Source: Flavobacterium sp. PMTSA4
GTDB taxonomy: Bacteria > Bacteroidota > Bacteroidia > Flavobacteriales > Flavobacteriaceae
Assembly (NCBI RefSeq): GCF_032098525.1
Contig: NZ_CP134890.1
Coordinates: 124,001-188,000 of the forward strand
DNA: 64,000 nucleotides
Direction of reading: 5' to 3'
Below are positions 19,298-28,399 of the stretch, one piece after another. Made by a program: the position numbers and the translations under genes. The notes under the pieces were generated by a model that saw only the letters and a list, made by a program, of their open reading frames with translations, searched no databases and was not told the DNA's origin. Every line of letters begins with the position of its first letter. Positions within the stretch are counted from its first letter, which is position 1.

Positions 19298-21670
19298 TTA
19301 AAATTTAATGTTATAAGTAGCACTTGGAACAATACCAAAAATAGATAGTCGGATGGCTTCGTTTCTTGCTGTTTCATCATTTTGCCTGAAAGTTATGGAT
19401 GCAGCATTTTGTCTATTGTACAAATTATATATTCCAAATACCCATTCTGATTGCCATTTTCGACCTTTATTTTTTCTCGGAGTTAATGTTGCCGAAACAT
19501 CAATTCGATGATATGCTGGTAAATTATTTTCGTTTCTGGTGCTGTAACTCGGAACTGTAATTCCTTCGTATTGATATTGTCCATTCGGAAAAGTTACAGG
19601 TTGACCAGTTTGTAATGTTAATGTGCCACCAAATCGCCATTTTTCATTGAGTTTATAACTACTAACTACGGCTAAATTATGAGTTTTATCAAAACCAGTT
19701 TTATACCAGTTACCATTGTTAATTCCTGTTTCTAAAGGTGTTCTTCCTGCTACTTGTTGCTCAGTTCTTGATAAAGTATACGAAACCCAACCTGTAAATC
19801 GACCAGTATTTTTTCTGAAATATACTTCCAATCCATAAGCTCTTGCTTTTCCGTTAAGAATAACTCGTTCGATGGCTTCGTTGGCAATCAAATTCGCACC
19901 ATCAATATAATCAACCCGATTTTTTATTTTTTTATAAAAAGTTTCTACTTCCAAAGAATATTCGTCTTCTTTAAAATTTTGAAAATAACCTAATGCTACT
20001 TGGTCCAGTAATTGTGGTTTCAAATAAGTGTCACTTGGCGCCCAAACATCTAAAGGAGTTGGTGATTGAGTGTTTGAAATTAAATGTAAATATTGCGACA
20101 TTCTGTTATAGCTCGCTTTAATGGATTTATAATCACTCAAAGCATATGAAATTGCAAATCGTGGTTCAAAATTCTCAAAATGTGCAATGGTTTGGTTTTT
20201 TCCATAAGAAACAGTTCCAATTGGTTCAGCGCTTTCATAAATCTGGAAGTTAGAATTGAATAAAACCGGTTGATTGTTTTCGTAAACATTCAATGTTTGT
20301 TGACCTAATCGTAAAAAATTACTCAATCTAAAACCATAACTAACCGTTATTTTTTTTGATAAATCTTGTTCTACATCAAAGTAAACTGCATTTTCTAATG
20401 CATATTTTTTATCCAATTGGTCAGGATTAATTCCAGAATCTTCACTTGTTGGTTCAATTTTTCCTGGATTGAAATCGTAGTAATTACTATGAATTCCGTA
20501 AGTTAATTTTAGTTTATCGCTTACATAATGTTTGAAATCATATTTTATATTGTAATTTTTAATTCCACTATCCCAATTAAACCCAATAAAATCAAGCGTT
20601 AATCCATAATAATAATCAGAATAAATTAATGAAAGATTTGAAAATAATTTATCGGAATACAAATGATTCCAACGGAAATTAAAGACTGCATTTCCATACG
20701 TATTTTTGAAACTATCATTTAAAGTAAAAACATCTCGACCAAAATATCCTGAAAGATAAATGTTATTGTTTTTGTTAATGTTATAACTCAATTTGGTGTT
20801 CAAATCATAAAAATAGGCCGAATTTGGATTGTTGAATAGTTTTAAAAATAAATGAGCATACGTTCCACGACCAGCAACAACAAAAGAACCTTTTCCTTTT
20901 TTTATTGGACCTTCGGCTAATAATCGGCTTGAAATTAATCCAATTCCGCCATTCATGTGAAAACTTTCTTTGTTTCCTTCTTTTTGATAAATATCCAAAA
21001 CAGAAGATAATCTTCCGCCGTATCGCGCTGGAATTCCACCTTTATAAAGTTTTAAATCTTTTATAGCATCAGGATTAAAAACAGAAAAAAGTCCAAATAA
21101 ATGAGAAGAATTATAAATAGTTGCTTCGTCTAATTGAATTAAATTTTGATCAGCTGCACCACCGCGAACATTAAAACCCGATTGACCTTCACCTGCATTC
21201 GTTACACCGGGTAATGTTAGAATAGATTTGATGATGTCTACTTCTCCAAGAATAACAGGCATTTCTTTTATTTCTTGAATAGAAAGCTTGTTGACACTCA
21301 TTTCAGGTTTTCGAATATTAACTTTTTTTACATTGTCAGTAATAATGACTTCTTCTAAAAGCTGACTACTTTGCGAAAGCAAAAAATTCTTTTTTGTATC
21401 TTGTATCAAACTTATTTTTTCTTGTATGTTTTGATAGCCAATATAACTTAAAATAAGTGTGTAATCTCCTTTTGGTAAGGTTATAGAGTAGAAACCGTAT
21501 TCGTTAGTAGAAATTCCAGTTTTAGTTTCGTCTACATATATTGAAACACCGATTAAAGTTTCCTTATTTTTTACATCTGAAACGATTCCACTTAAAGTAA
21601 CTTTTTCTTGAGAAAAAACAATTGAAGTTACTAAAAGCAGCAATATGAAGTATATTAATTTTTTTGGCAT
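19298..21670 (-). CDS. TonB-dependent receptor with N-terminal carboxypeptidase-like domain
   Basis: About 790 residues from MPKKLIYFILLLLV (21670), which starts a good signal peptide; an upstream in-frame Met at 21694 would place eight polar residues before it. Domains: signal to FSQ, a CarboxypepD_reg-like beta domain (VTLSGIVSDVKNKETLIGVSI and PKGDYTLILSYIGYQ), the plug with GEGQSGFNVRGGAADQNLIQLDEATIYN, and a beta-barrel ending IVPSATYNIKF with a terminal Phe. It imports an unknown ligand across the outer membrane with energy from TonB-ExbBD. First gene of the operon with DUF4249, thiamine diphosphokinase and uvrB. Confidence 0.93.
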   Translation of the reverse strand: MPKKLIYFILLLLVTSIVFSQEKVTLSGIVSDVKNKETLIGVSIYVDETKTGISTNEYGFYSITLPKGDYTLILSYIGYQNIQEKISLIQDTKKNFLLSQSSQLLEEVIITDNVKKVNIRKPEMSVNKLSIQEIKEMPVILGEVDIIKSILTLPGVTNAGEGQSGFNVRGGAADQNLIQLDEATIYNSSHLFGLFSVFNPDAIKDLKLYKGGIPARYGGRLSSVLDIYQKEGNKESFHMNGGIGLISSRLLAEGPIKKGKGSFVVAGRGTYAHLFLKLFNNPNSAYFYDLNTKLSYNINKNNNIYLSGYFGRDVFTLNDSFKNTYGNAVFNFRWNHLYSDKLFSNLSLIYSDYYYGLTLDFIGFNWDSGIKNYNIKYDFKHYVSDKLKLTYGIHSNYYDFNPGKIEPTSEDSGINPDQLDKKYALENAVYFDVEQDLSKKITVSYGFRLSNFLRLGQQTLNVYENNQPVLFNSNFQIYESAEPIGTVSYGKNQTIAHFENFEPRFAISYALSDYKSIKASYNRMSQYLHLISNTQSPTPLDVWAPSDTYLKPQLLDQVALGYFQNFKEDEYSLEVETFYKKIKNRVDYIDGANLIANEAIERVILNGKARAYGLEVYFRKNTGRFTGWVSYTLSRTEQQVAGRTPLETGINNGNWYKTGFDKTHNLAVVSSYKLNEKWRFGGTLTLQTGQPVTFPNGQYQYEGITVPSYSTRNENNLPAYHRIDVSATLTPRKNKGRKWQSEWVFGIYNLYNRQNAASITFRQNDETARNEAIRLSIFGIVPSATYNIKF

Positions 21671-21706
21671 AGAATTGGTAGGTTGTTTATGCAAAAATCT
21701 TAATAA

Positions 21707-21750
21707 AATTAACCAAATACTAGTAATCAGTTGTTAATGTTTGGTTAATT
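21707..21750. promoter_or_regulatory. 11-bp perfect inverted repeat in a divergent intergenic region
   Basis: Arms AATTAACCAAA (21707-21717) and TTTGGTTAATT (21740-21750) separated by 22 bases, between the TonB receptor start and the divergent secreted-protein gene at 21805. The spacing places the two half-sites about three helical turns apart, which suits a dimeric or looping regulator. No T-run follows, so a terminator is unlikely. Confidence 0.45.
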
Positions 21751-21804
21751 AAAACTTTTAATTTTCAGTATTTTAAATACTTTTACAAAATAAAAAATCA
21801 TTTT

Positions 21805-22482
21805 ATGAAAGCAGTCCGTGCTTTAATTATTATCTTGTTTATTTGCTTTCAAGGTTTTTCACAAATTGAATTACCTAAGAAAACATTAAAAATTGCTCCT
21901 GTTTCAAATCCTACTGGCGAAATTGCTCCAACTTCATCAAAGTCGATTAGCTATCCTAGCATTTTTGATAAAAAAGATAAACTGTTGGATGGTGTTTCTT
22001 TGTTGAATAAAAAAGAAGAAGAAACAAAAAGTGTTTTGGAAAATGAACAATTTGAGAGTCAATCCAAAGAATACACTGATAGAATGAACAAGAAAAAGGA
22101 TGGAGTGTTTGATGAAAAATATAAGAGCGATAATTTTTTAGGTCAGTTTAAAGTAGGTACAAAAACAATAAGTATTGCTTGTCGTGACCACGAATACCCA
22201 GACGGAGATTTAGTTAGAATTTGGCTGAATGATAAAATTGTAGTTAATTCAATGTTGTTGGATGTTGATTTTAAAGAAGTTTATTTAGAATTAAACGAAG
22301 GAATAAATAAAATTGAGATAGAAGCTTTAAATCAAGGTGAATCAGGACCAAACACAGCCCAGTTTACCATGTATGATGCTAAAAAAGGTATAATTACAAA
22401 TAACAAATGGAATTTAACTACTGGAGGAAAAGCTAAGCTAATTATTCTAAAAGAAGATGGGATTTTGGAAGAAAAGAAATAA
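21805..22482 (+). CDS. Secreted protein of unknown function
   Basis: 225 residues with a Sec signal peptide (MKAVRALIIILFICFQGFSQ). The middle is charged and probably disordered or helical (KKEEETKSVLENEQFESQ). The last 100 residues look like a beta-sandwich: GTKTISIACRDHEYPDGDLVRIW, VYLELNEGINKIEIEALNQGESGPNTAQF. That pattern resembles carbohydrate-binding or adhesion-type beta domains, but I cannot name a family. It is divergent from the TonB receptor operon and ends at a bidirectional terminator. Confidence 0.75.
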   Translation: MKAVRALIIILFICFQGFSQIELPKKTLKIAPVSNPTGEIAPTSSKSISYPSIFDKKDKLLDGVSLLNKKEEETKSVLENEQFESQSKEYTDRMNKKKDGVFDEKYKSDNFLGQFKVGTKTISIACRDHEYPDGDLVRIWLNDKIVVNSMLLDVDFKEVYLELNEGINKIEIEALNQGESGPNTAQFTMYDAKKGIITNNKWNLTTGGKAKLIILKEDGILEEKK

Positions 22483-22509
22483 AAAAAGCGACCAATTGGT
22501 CGCTTTTTT
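22482..22509. terminator. Bidirectional terminator between convergent genes
   Basis: Perfect palindrome AAAAAAGCGACC-AATT-GGTCGCTTTTTT. It serves the plus-strand secreted-protein gene and the minus-strand icd gene, whose stop is at 22511. Confidence 0.92.
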
Positions 22510-22510
22510 G

Positions 22511-24733
22511 TTAGTTTAACTTTGCTAAGATTGAATTTAAAGTTTCGCTTGGTCGCATTGCTTTATCTGTTAATTCAAAATTAGGATGGTAATAACCACC
22601 AATATTTTGAGGTTTTCCTTGAGAATCAATTAATTCCTGATTAATCTTAGTTTCATTGGCAGTTAATGCTTCAGCAATAGGAGTAAAGGTTGCTTTTAAT
22701 TCAGAATCTTTATTTTGGTTTGCTAAAGCTTGTGCCCAATATAAAGCTAAATAAAAGTGTGAACCACGATTATCGATACTTCCAATTTTTCTTGCTGGCG
22801 ATTTATCGTTTTCTAAGAACTTCTCAGTTGCTTGGTCTAATGTTTCTGATAAAACTTGAGCTTTTTCATTATGAAATACATTTGCCAAATGTTCGTAAGA
22901 AACACCAAGCGCTAAAAATTCTCCTAACGAATCCCAGCGTAAATATCCTTCTTCAATAAATTGTTCAATGTGTTTTGGAGCTGAACCTCCAGCACCAGTT
23001 TCAAACAATCCACCACCATTCATTAAAGGAACGATAGAGAGCATTTTTGCTGAAGTACCAACTTCTAAAATTGGGAATAAATCAGTTAAATAATCACGTA
23101 AAACATTTCCGGTTACTGAAATTGTATCTAATCCTTTAACAATTCTTTCTAATGAAAAATTAGTAGCATCAATAGGATTCATTATACGAATATCCAATCC
23201 ATTTGTGTCATAATCTTTTAAATAGGTATTTACTTTTTCTATTAGTTGTCTGTCATGAGCGCGATTTTCATCTAACCAAAATACTGCTGGATCACCAGTT
23301 GCTTTAGCTCTGTTTACGGCTAGTTTTACCCAATCCTGAATTGGAGCGTCTTTTGTTTGACACATTCTGAAAATATCTCCAGCTTCCACTTTTTGTTCCA
23401 TTAAAATATTACCGTTTTCATCTTTTACTTTTACAGTTCCATTAGTTGAAAGTTGGAATGTTTTATCGTGAGAACCATATTCTTCAGCTTTTTGAGCCAT
23501 CAAACCTACATTTGGAACACTTCCCATAGTTTTTGGGTCTAATGCGCCATTCTTTTTACAAAAATCAATTGTAGCTTGATATAAACCAGCATAACATCTA
23601 TCTGGAATGATTGCTTTAGTGTCTTGTGATTTTCCTTCTGCATTCCACATTTGACCAGAATTTCTAATCATCGCAGGCATTGATGCATCAATAATTACAT
23701 CAGATGGAACATGAAGATTTGTAATTCCTTTATCTGAATTTACCATCGCTAAAGCTGGACCATTTTCGATTGCTTTTGCTAAATCAGCTTCTACATCAGC
23801 TTGTTTTGGATGACCTTGAATTTTAGCATAAACATCACCTAATCCATTCTTTGTGTCAACGCCTAATTCTTTGAACAAATCGGCATATTTTGAAAAAACA
23901 TCTTTAAAATAAACTTCAACAAATGCTCCAAAAAGTAAAGGATCAGAAATTTTCATCATGGTAGCTTTCAAATGCACAGAAAATAATACTCCTTTTTCTT
24001 TTGCATCTTTTACTTGTTCAGCAATAAAAACTTTTAATTTGTTTAAATTCATTACTGAACTATCAATAATTTCTCCTGCTTTTAGTGGAGAAGTAGATTT
24101 TAAAACTTTTGAGTTTCCATTTTCATCTGTAAATTCAATAGAGAAACTTCCAGCATTTTTAATGGTTACTGATTTTTCAGTTCCATAAAAATCTCCACTT
24201 TCCATATGAGCAACATGAGTTTTTGAATCAGATGTCCATTTTCCCATAGAATGTGGATGTGCTTTTGCATAATTTTTCACTGCTTTTGGTGCACGTCTGT
24301 CTGAGTTGCCTTCACGTAAAACTGGATTAACAGCTGAACCTAAAACTTTAGCATATTTTGCCTTAATGTTTTTTTCTTCATCCGTTTTTGCATCTTCTGG
24401 AAAATTTGGAACATTATAACCTTGTGATTGTAATTCTGCTATTGCTTCTTTTAATTGAGGCACTGATGCAGAAATATTTGGTAATTTAATAATGTTTGCT
24501 TCAGGTTCTGTAGCTAATTGTCCTAACTCAGTCAAAGCATCATCTATTTTTTGTTCATCTTTTAGATATTCTGGAAAATTTGCCAAAATTCTTCCAGCTA
24601 AAGAAATGTCTCTGGTTTCAATTGAAATGTTTGCGGGTTTTGAAAATGCTTTAACAATCGGTAAAAAAGAATGTGTTGCAAGCATTGGCGCTTCATCAGT
24701 AATCGTATAAATGATTTTTGCTTTGTCAGACAT
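22511..24733 (-). CDS. icd: Monomeric NADP-dependent isocitrate dehydrogenase
   Basis: 740 residues, the length of the monomeric (IDH-II, about 80 kDa) enzyme and unrelated in sequence length to the dimeric type. Conserved stretches include GNSDRRAPKAVKNYAKAHP, IPDRCYAGLYQ, MNPIDATNFSLERIVKGLDTISVTGN and DNRGSHFYLALYWA. Oxidatively decarboxylates isocitrate to 2-oxoglutarate with NADP+ in the TCA cycle. Monocistronic, with its own -7 box at 24772-24779. Confidence 0.96.
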   Translation of the reverse strand: MSDKAKIIYTITDEAPMLATHSFLPIVKAFSKPANISIETRDISLAGRILANFPEYLKDEQKIDDALTELGQLATEPEANIIKLPNISASVPQLKEAIAELQSQGYNVPNFPEDAKTDEEKNIKAKYAKVLGSAVNPVLREGNSDRRAPKAVKNYAKAHPHSMGKWTSDSKTHVAHMESGDFYGTEKSVTIKNAGSFSIEFTDENGNSKVLKSTSPLKAGEIIDSSVMNLNKLKVFIAEQVKDAKEKGVLFSVHLKATMMKISDPLLFGAFVEVYFKDVFSKYADLFKELGVDTKNGLGDVYAKIQGHPKQADVEADLAKAIENGPALAMVNSDKGITNLHVPSDVIIDASMPAMIRNSGQMWNAEGKSQDTKAIIPDRCYAGLYQATIDFCKKNGALDPKTMGSVPNVGLMAQKAEEYGSHDKTFQLSTNGTVKVKDENGNILMEQKVEAGDIFRMCQTKDAPIQDWVKLAVNRAKATGDPAVFWLDENRAHDRQLIEKVNTYLKDYDTNGLDIRIMNPIDATNFSLERIVKGLDTISVTGNVLRDYLTDLFPILEVGTSAKMLSIVPLMNGGGLFETGAGGSAPKHIEQFIEEGYLRWDSLGEFLALGVSYEHLANVFHNEKAQVLSETLDQATEKFLENDKSPARKIGSIDNRGSHFYLALYWAQALANQNKDSELKATFTPIAEALTANETKINQELIDSQGKPQNIGGYYHPNFELTDKAMRPSETLNSILAKLN

Positions 24734-24771
24734 AGTTGTTGTATAAAGTGTTTCTTAAATTTACATTTTGG

Positions 24772-24779
24772 CAAATATA
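24772..24779 (-). promoter_or_regulatory. -7 box TATATTTG upstream of icd
   Basis: On the minus strand the sequence TATATTTG fits the Bacteroidota TAnnTTTG -7 element and lies 39 bases before the icd start. No clear TTG -33 element is visible. Confidence 0.6.
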
Positions 24780-24822
24780 TAGAATTAGAAACTATTTTAA
24801 AACTAGAATATAGTATAGCACG

Positions 24823-24860
24823 AATAAAAAAAGAGTTTCAACATTTGCTGAAACTCTTTT
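24823..24860 (-). terminator. Terminator of rplS
   Basis: Stem AAAAGAGTTTCA (24829-24840) and TGAAACTCTTTT (24849-24860), followed on the minus strand by seven T. Confidence 0.88.
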
Positions 24861-24882
24861 ATACTTTAGAATGAAAAAGTGA

Positions 24883-25233
24883 TTATCTTCTTCTTTCTTT
24901 AATTTTTGCTTTTTTACCAGTAAGTTCTCTGAAGTAGTAAATACGAGCTCTACGAACTTTACCTCTTTGATTCACTTCCACTTTTTGTAAAGCTGGCATG
25001 TTAACTGGGAAGATACGCTCTACACCAACAGCACCAGACATTTTGCGGATAGTAAAAGTTTCAGTCATTCCTGAACCTTTTCTTTGAATAACAACTCCTT
25101 TAAAAAACTGAGTTCTTGTTTTTTCACCTTCTTTAATTTCGTAGTATACTGTGATTGTATCACCAGCTGCGAATTCAGGGAAATCTTTCTTTGTTGACAA
25201 TTCGTTATTAACGAAATCTACTAAATTTGCCAT
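24883..25233 (-). CDS. rplS: 50S ribosomal protein L19
   Basis: 116 residues. Typical L19: FAAGDTITVYYEIKEGEKTRTQFFKGVVIQRKG-type beta barrel, then RIFPVNMPALQKVEV and a basic tail (KAKIKERRR). It sits at the interface of the ribosomal subunits. In many bacteria rplS follows trmD directly; here a Gfo/Idh-type oxidoreductase gene and a dedicated promoter intervene. Confidence 0.97.
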   Translation of the reverse strand: MANLVDFVNNELSTKKDFPEFAAGDTITVYYEIKEGEKTRTQFFKGVVIQRKGSGMTETFTIRKMSGAVGVERIFPVNMPALQKVEVNQRGKVRRARIYYFRELTGKKAKIKERRR

Positions 25234-25305
25234 TTTGATTACTAATTATGGTTTAAATCTGAGTAACATTCACGCATTTCGCCAGAGGTTAGTCAAATGT
25301 GGGTG

Positions 25306-25335
25306 CAAATATAAAAAATAATTAGTAATTGACAA
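25306..25335 (-). promoter_or_regulatory. Promoter of rplS
   Basis: Minus strand: TTG (25335-25333), 19-base spacer, TATATTTG (25313-25306). This is a full match to the Bacteroidota -33/-7 promoter pattern and explains why rplS need not be transcribed with trmD. Leader of about 65 bases. Confidence 0.8.
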
Positions 25336-25360
25336 TTGATAATTAAGAATTTTTTTAGTG

Positions 25361-26374
25361 CTAAACCAATAGCTTTAATTGGTCAATTATTTGTTCGTCA
25401 GTAACTGAAAATGGTTTGTCATTCCTGATTGATTCATAAAGGTTTTCAAATAACTCATAGAAGTTTCCTTTTATTGAAGGAATGGTTTCGGTTACAGTTT
25501 CATTATTTTCATTTACATAAGTCAACTTTCCTTCTTTATTTTCCTTTTCTTTTCCAAATTCAGAATCATCAGGTTTCATCCCATCAATAAGATGATTTTC
25601 TTGTTCGTCGCAAAATTCTTTTACAAAAGTTCCTTTCGTTCCATGAACAACTATTCCAGGTTGTGCATCAATAACTAACAAACTTGTTGTGATAAAAACA
25701 TTGACTTTCTTTAGGAAAATAATATGCATAAAAGCAAAATCATCAACTTGAGAATTTATTCTGTAGCTGTTTTTATAACGATAATGCTTTTCAGGTTTTC
25801 CAAAAATGGAAATTGCTTGGTCAACTAAATGCGAACCTAAATCATACCAAATTCCGCTGCTTGGAATAGGATTTTCTTTAAATGCTTTTACGCCTATTGA
25901 TGGTCGATATCTGTCAAATCTTAGATGCATTTCTATAATTTCACCTAATTTTCCACTTTCTATAATTGATTTTGTAGACATAATATCGCTACTCCAGCGT
26001 CTATTTTGGTAAACAAATACTTTTCTACTGACATTTTTTGCAATAGATAATAATGTTTCAAATTCCTCTGGTGTTGAAGTAACGGGTTTTTCAATTAGAA
26101 CATGTTTTTTGGCTTCTAAGGCTTTTTTTGCATATTCAAAATGAGTATCATTTGGAGTATTAACTACAACTAATTCTATTGATTCATCCGAAAGTAAATC
26201 TGAAATTGATGAGTAACTTTTTATTTCAGGATAATCTAAAGATGCTTTTTGTTCATTTCTTTCTAAAACAGCATATAAATCAAATCCTTTATGAACTTTA
26301 AAAAATGGCGCATGAAAAACTTTTCCTGACATTCCATAGGCTAAAAGTGCTGTGACAATTGGTTTTTCTGCCAT
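25361..26374 (-). CDS. Gfo/Idh/MocA family oxidoreductase (IolW/YdgJ-like)
   Basis: 337 residues. N-terminal Rossmann domain with YGMSGKVFHAPFF, a variant of the GxGxxGxxFHxP motif of IolW/YdgJ-type dehydrogenases, then EKPVTSTPEEFETLL and the C-terminal substrate domain with GIWYDLGSHLVDQAISIFG (catalytic His-like position). Likely oxidises or reduces a polyol or inositol-type substrate with NAD(P); the substrate is unknown. Located 2 bases after trmD, so it is co-transcribed with it. Confidence 0.88.
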   Translation of the reverse strand: MAEKPIVTALLAYGMSGKVFHAPFFKVHKGFDLYAVLERNEQKASLDYPEIKSYSSISDLLSDESIELVVVNTPNDTHFEYAKKALEAKKHVLIEKPVTSTPEEFETLLSIAKNVSRKVFVYQNRRWSSDIMSTKSIIESGKLGEIIEMHLRFDRYRPSIGVKAFKENPIPSSGIWYDLGSHLVDQAISIFGKPEKHYRYKNSYRINSQVDDFAFMHIIFLKKVNVFITTSLLVIDAQPGIVVHGTKGTFVKEFCDEQENHLIDGMKPDDSEFGKEKENKEGKLTYVNENNETVTETIPSIKGNFYELFENLYESIRNDKPFSVTDEQIIDQLKLLV

Positions 26375-26376
26375 AA

Positions 26377-27054
26377 TTAATCTTCTAATAAATCAGGACG
26401 ACGATTTTTAGTATGCTCAAATGCTTTTTCTTCACGCCATTGCTCAATTTTTGCAAAATGACCACTTGTTAAAACTTCTGGAACTTTCCAGCCTTTATAA
26501 TCAGCTGGTCGAGTATAAATTGGTCCAGAAAGTAAATTATCTTGAAAACTATCAGTCAAAGCCGAAGTTTCATCTGATAAAACTCCAGGAATTAAACGAA
26601 TAATTGCATCGCATAAAACAATAGCTCCAATTTCGCCACCAGATAGAACATAATCTCCAATTGAAATTTCTTTGGTGATAAAATGGTCGCGAACTCGTTG
26701 GTCAACACCTTTATAATGGCCACAAAGTATGATGATGTTTTCATAAAGCGACATAGAATTTGCCATTTTTTGGTTCAACGTTTCTCCATCAGGCGACATA
26801 TAAATTATTTCGTCGTAGTTTCTTTGACTTTTTAAATAAGTTATGCAATCATCAATGGGTTGAACCATCATTACCATTCCTGCGCCACCACCAAATTGAT
26901 AATCGTCAACCGATTTTTGTTTGTTGGTAGTATAATCTCTTAAGTTGTGAAAATGAACTTCCACTAATCCTTTTTCAATGGCACGTTTCATGATTGAACC
27001 TTCAAAAGGACTTCGTAATAAATCGGGTAATATGGTGATGATGTCTATTCGCAT
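26377..27054 (-). CDS. trmD: tRNA (guanine-37-N1)-methyltransferase TrmD
   Basis: 225 residues, usual length. SPOUT enzyme: RIDIITILPDLL opening, YQFGGGAGMVMM, ILCGHYKGVDQRV (knot) and SIGDYVLSGGE. Methylates N1 of G37 in tRNAs that read CNN codons, preventing frameshifts. Preceded by a methyltransferase gene 16 bases upstream and followed by the Gfo/Idh gene. Confidence 0.97.
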   Translation of the reverse strand: MRIDIITILPDLLRSPFEGSIMKRAIEKGLVEVHFHNLRDYTTNKQKSVDDYQFGGGAGMVMMVQPIDDCITYLKSQRNYDEIIYMSPDGETLNQKMANSMSLYENIIILCGHYKGVDQRVRDHFITKEISIGDYVLSGGEIGAIVLCDAIIRLIPGVLSDETSALTDSFQDNLLSGPIYTRPADYKGWKVPEVLTSGHFAKIEQWREEKAFEHTKNRRPDLLED

Positions 27055-27070
27055 GAGGCAAAGATAAGGT

Positions 27071-27871
27071 TTACTTTTTAGTAGCTAAAATGGAGTATAT
27101 CATTGGGATTTTATTTTCAAAATGTGAAATTCTAAATTTTCCTTTTTCAAATTCTTCCGTTTTATTGAAACAATTATAAGGCGAATAATCAAATTCGTTA
27201 AATTGATTTAAGACTAAATTGTTTGAAATTAAAGCATTTAAAAGTTCAGAAATAGAATGATTCCAAGTTATTGTTTTGGCTTCGATGTTAGAATATCTGT
27301 CTGCATAAGTTCCAGTTTCATTTTCGATAATTGGTTCAATATTGAAATAATTATAAAAAATTTCTTTGAAATCATTGTCATACATCCAAACCACTGGATG
27401 AAAATCAGCCATTATAAATGTTCCATTTGGCTTTAAAAAATGCGATACAACTTTTGCCCATTTATCTAAATCGGGTAACCAACCAATTGTTCCATAACTG
27501 GTAAAAACAATATCGAATTTTTCATTTAAAATATTTGGTAAATTATAAACATCAGAACAAATAAATTTGGCGTCAAGATTTAATTCTTTTGCCAGTTCAT
27601 TAGCTTTTTCAATTGCTTTGTCTGATAAATCAACTCCTGTAACTTTTGCACCTAATCGTTCCAATGATAAGCTATCTTGTCCAAAATGACATTGTAAATG
27701 CAATATTTTTTTACCTTCAACATCACCCAGAAGTTCTAATTCTATTGAGTTTAAAGTCGATTTTCCTTTTATAAAACTTTCGTTATCGTAAAATTCAGAT
27801 GCAACGTGAACATCGGTTTTGTTGTTCCAAGTTTGTTTGTTGATGTTAATGTAATTTGAAATGTTTTCCAT
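27071..27871 (-). CDS. Class I SAM-dependent methyltransferase
   Basis: 266 residues. Motif I is KILHLQCHFGQDSLSLERLG with the strand-2 acidic end VTGVDLSDKAIEKA, and FDIVFTSYGTIGWLPD as motif II/post-I. This is a small-molecule-type methyltransferase (UbiE/Tellurite-like superfamily) without a distinctive substrate domain; target unknown. Upstream of trmD by 16 bases and possibly in the same operon. Confidence 0.85.
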   Translation of the reverse strand: MENISNYININKQTWNNKTDVHVASEFYDNESFIKGKSTLNSIELELLGDVEGKKILHLQCHFGQDSLSLERLGAKVTGVDLSDKAIEKANELAKELNLDAKFICSDVYNLPNILNEKFDIVFTSYGTIGWLPDLDKWAKVVSHFLKPNGTFIMADFHPVVWMYDNDFKEIFYNYFNIEPIIENETGTYADRYSNIEAKTITWNHSISELLNALISNNLVLNQFNEFDYSPYNCFNKTEEFEKGKFRISHFENKIPMIYSILATKK

Positions 27872-27964
27872 TTTTTGATGAAATGATTTTGAAATTTATA
27901 GTAAGCTCATCTTGACATCGCAATTTCGTTTAAATATATTATATTTAAAATATTTTTATAATAT

Positions 27965-28396
27965 ATGAAAAAAATCATAGTACTATTTGTATCAATATCT
28001 ATTTTACTCTTAGCGATAATTTATCTCTTAAAAGTTTTATTATTTAGTTTAAAAAAAGATGAAATTAATAATATTTTAAACCCTGATAATACTGAAATAA
28101 AAGTACAAAATTCAGTATATAGATTTAAAGAAATTTCATTGAAAGATAGTTTAACTCATGATTTTTATATCAAAAATACAACTGACAAAGAATTGTTGTT
28201 AAAAAATGTAATGTCAAATTGTAAATGTATTATTATTGATTTTGAAAAGAAGCCAACAACTAAAAATGATTCCACTAAAATAACGGTGAAATTTAAGCCC
28301 GAAGTAGTTGGATTTGCTGAAAAAAATATTGTAGTTGAAGCTAATACAGTTCCACCTTACACAATATTAGCATTAAAAGGAAATGTAACAAATTAG
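27965..28396 (+). CDS. DUF1573 domain protein, membrane-anchored
   Basis: 143 residues. An N-terminal hydrophobic helix (IVLFVSISILLLAIIYLLKVLLF) is an uncleaved anchor or signal. The remainder is an Ig-like DUF1573 beta-sandwich: FYIKNTTDKELLLKNVMSNCKCIIIDFEK with the conserved CxC, then TVKFKPEVVGFAEKNIVVEANT. The domain resembles ASH/MSP-type periplasmic modules; function unknown. A second DUF1573 protein is at 37855. Stands alone between two minus-strand genes. Confidence 0.85.
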   Translation: MKKIIVLFVSISILLLAIIYLLKVLLFSLKKDEINNILNPDNTEIKVQNSVYRFKEISLKDSLTHDFYIKNTTDKELLLKNVMSNCKCIIIDFEKKPTTKNDSTKITVKFKPEVVGFAEKNIVVEANTVPPYTILALKGNVTN

Positions 28397-28399
28397 TTT

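Noticed and set aside
21671..21804. TPP riboswitch before the receptor-thiamine diphosphokinase operon
   Set aside because: The conserved CUGAGA and related THI-box elements are not found on either strand of this region.
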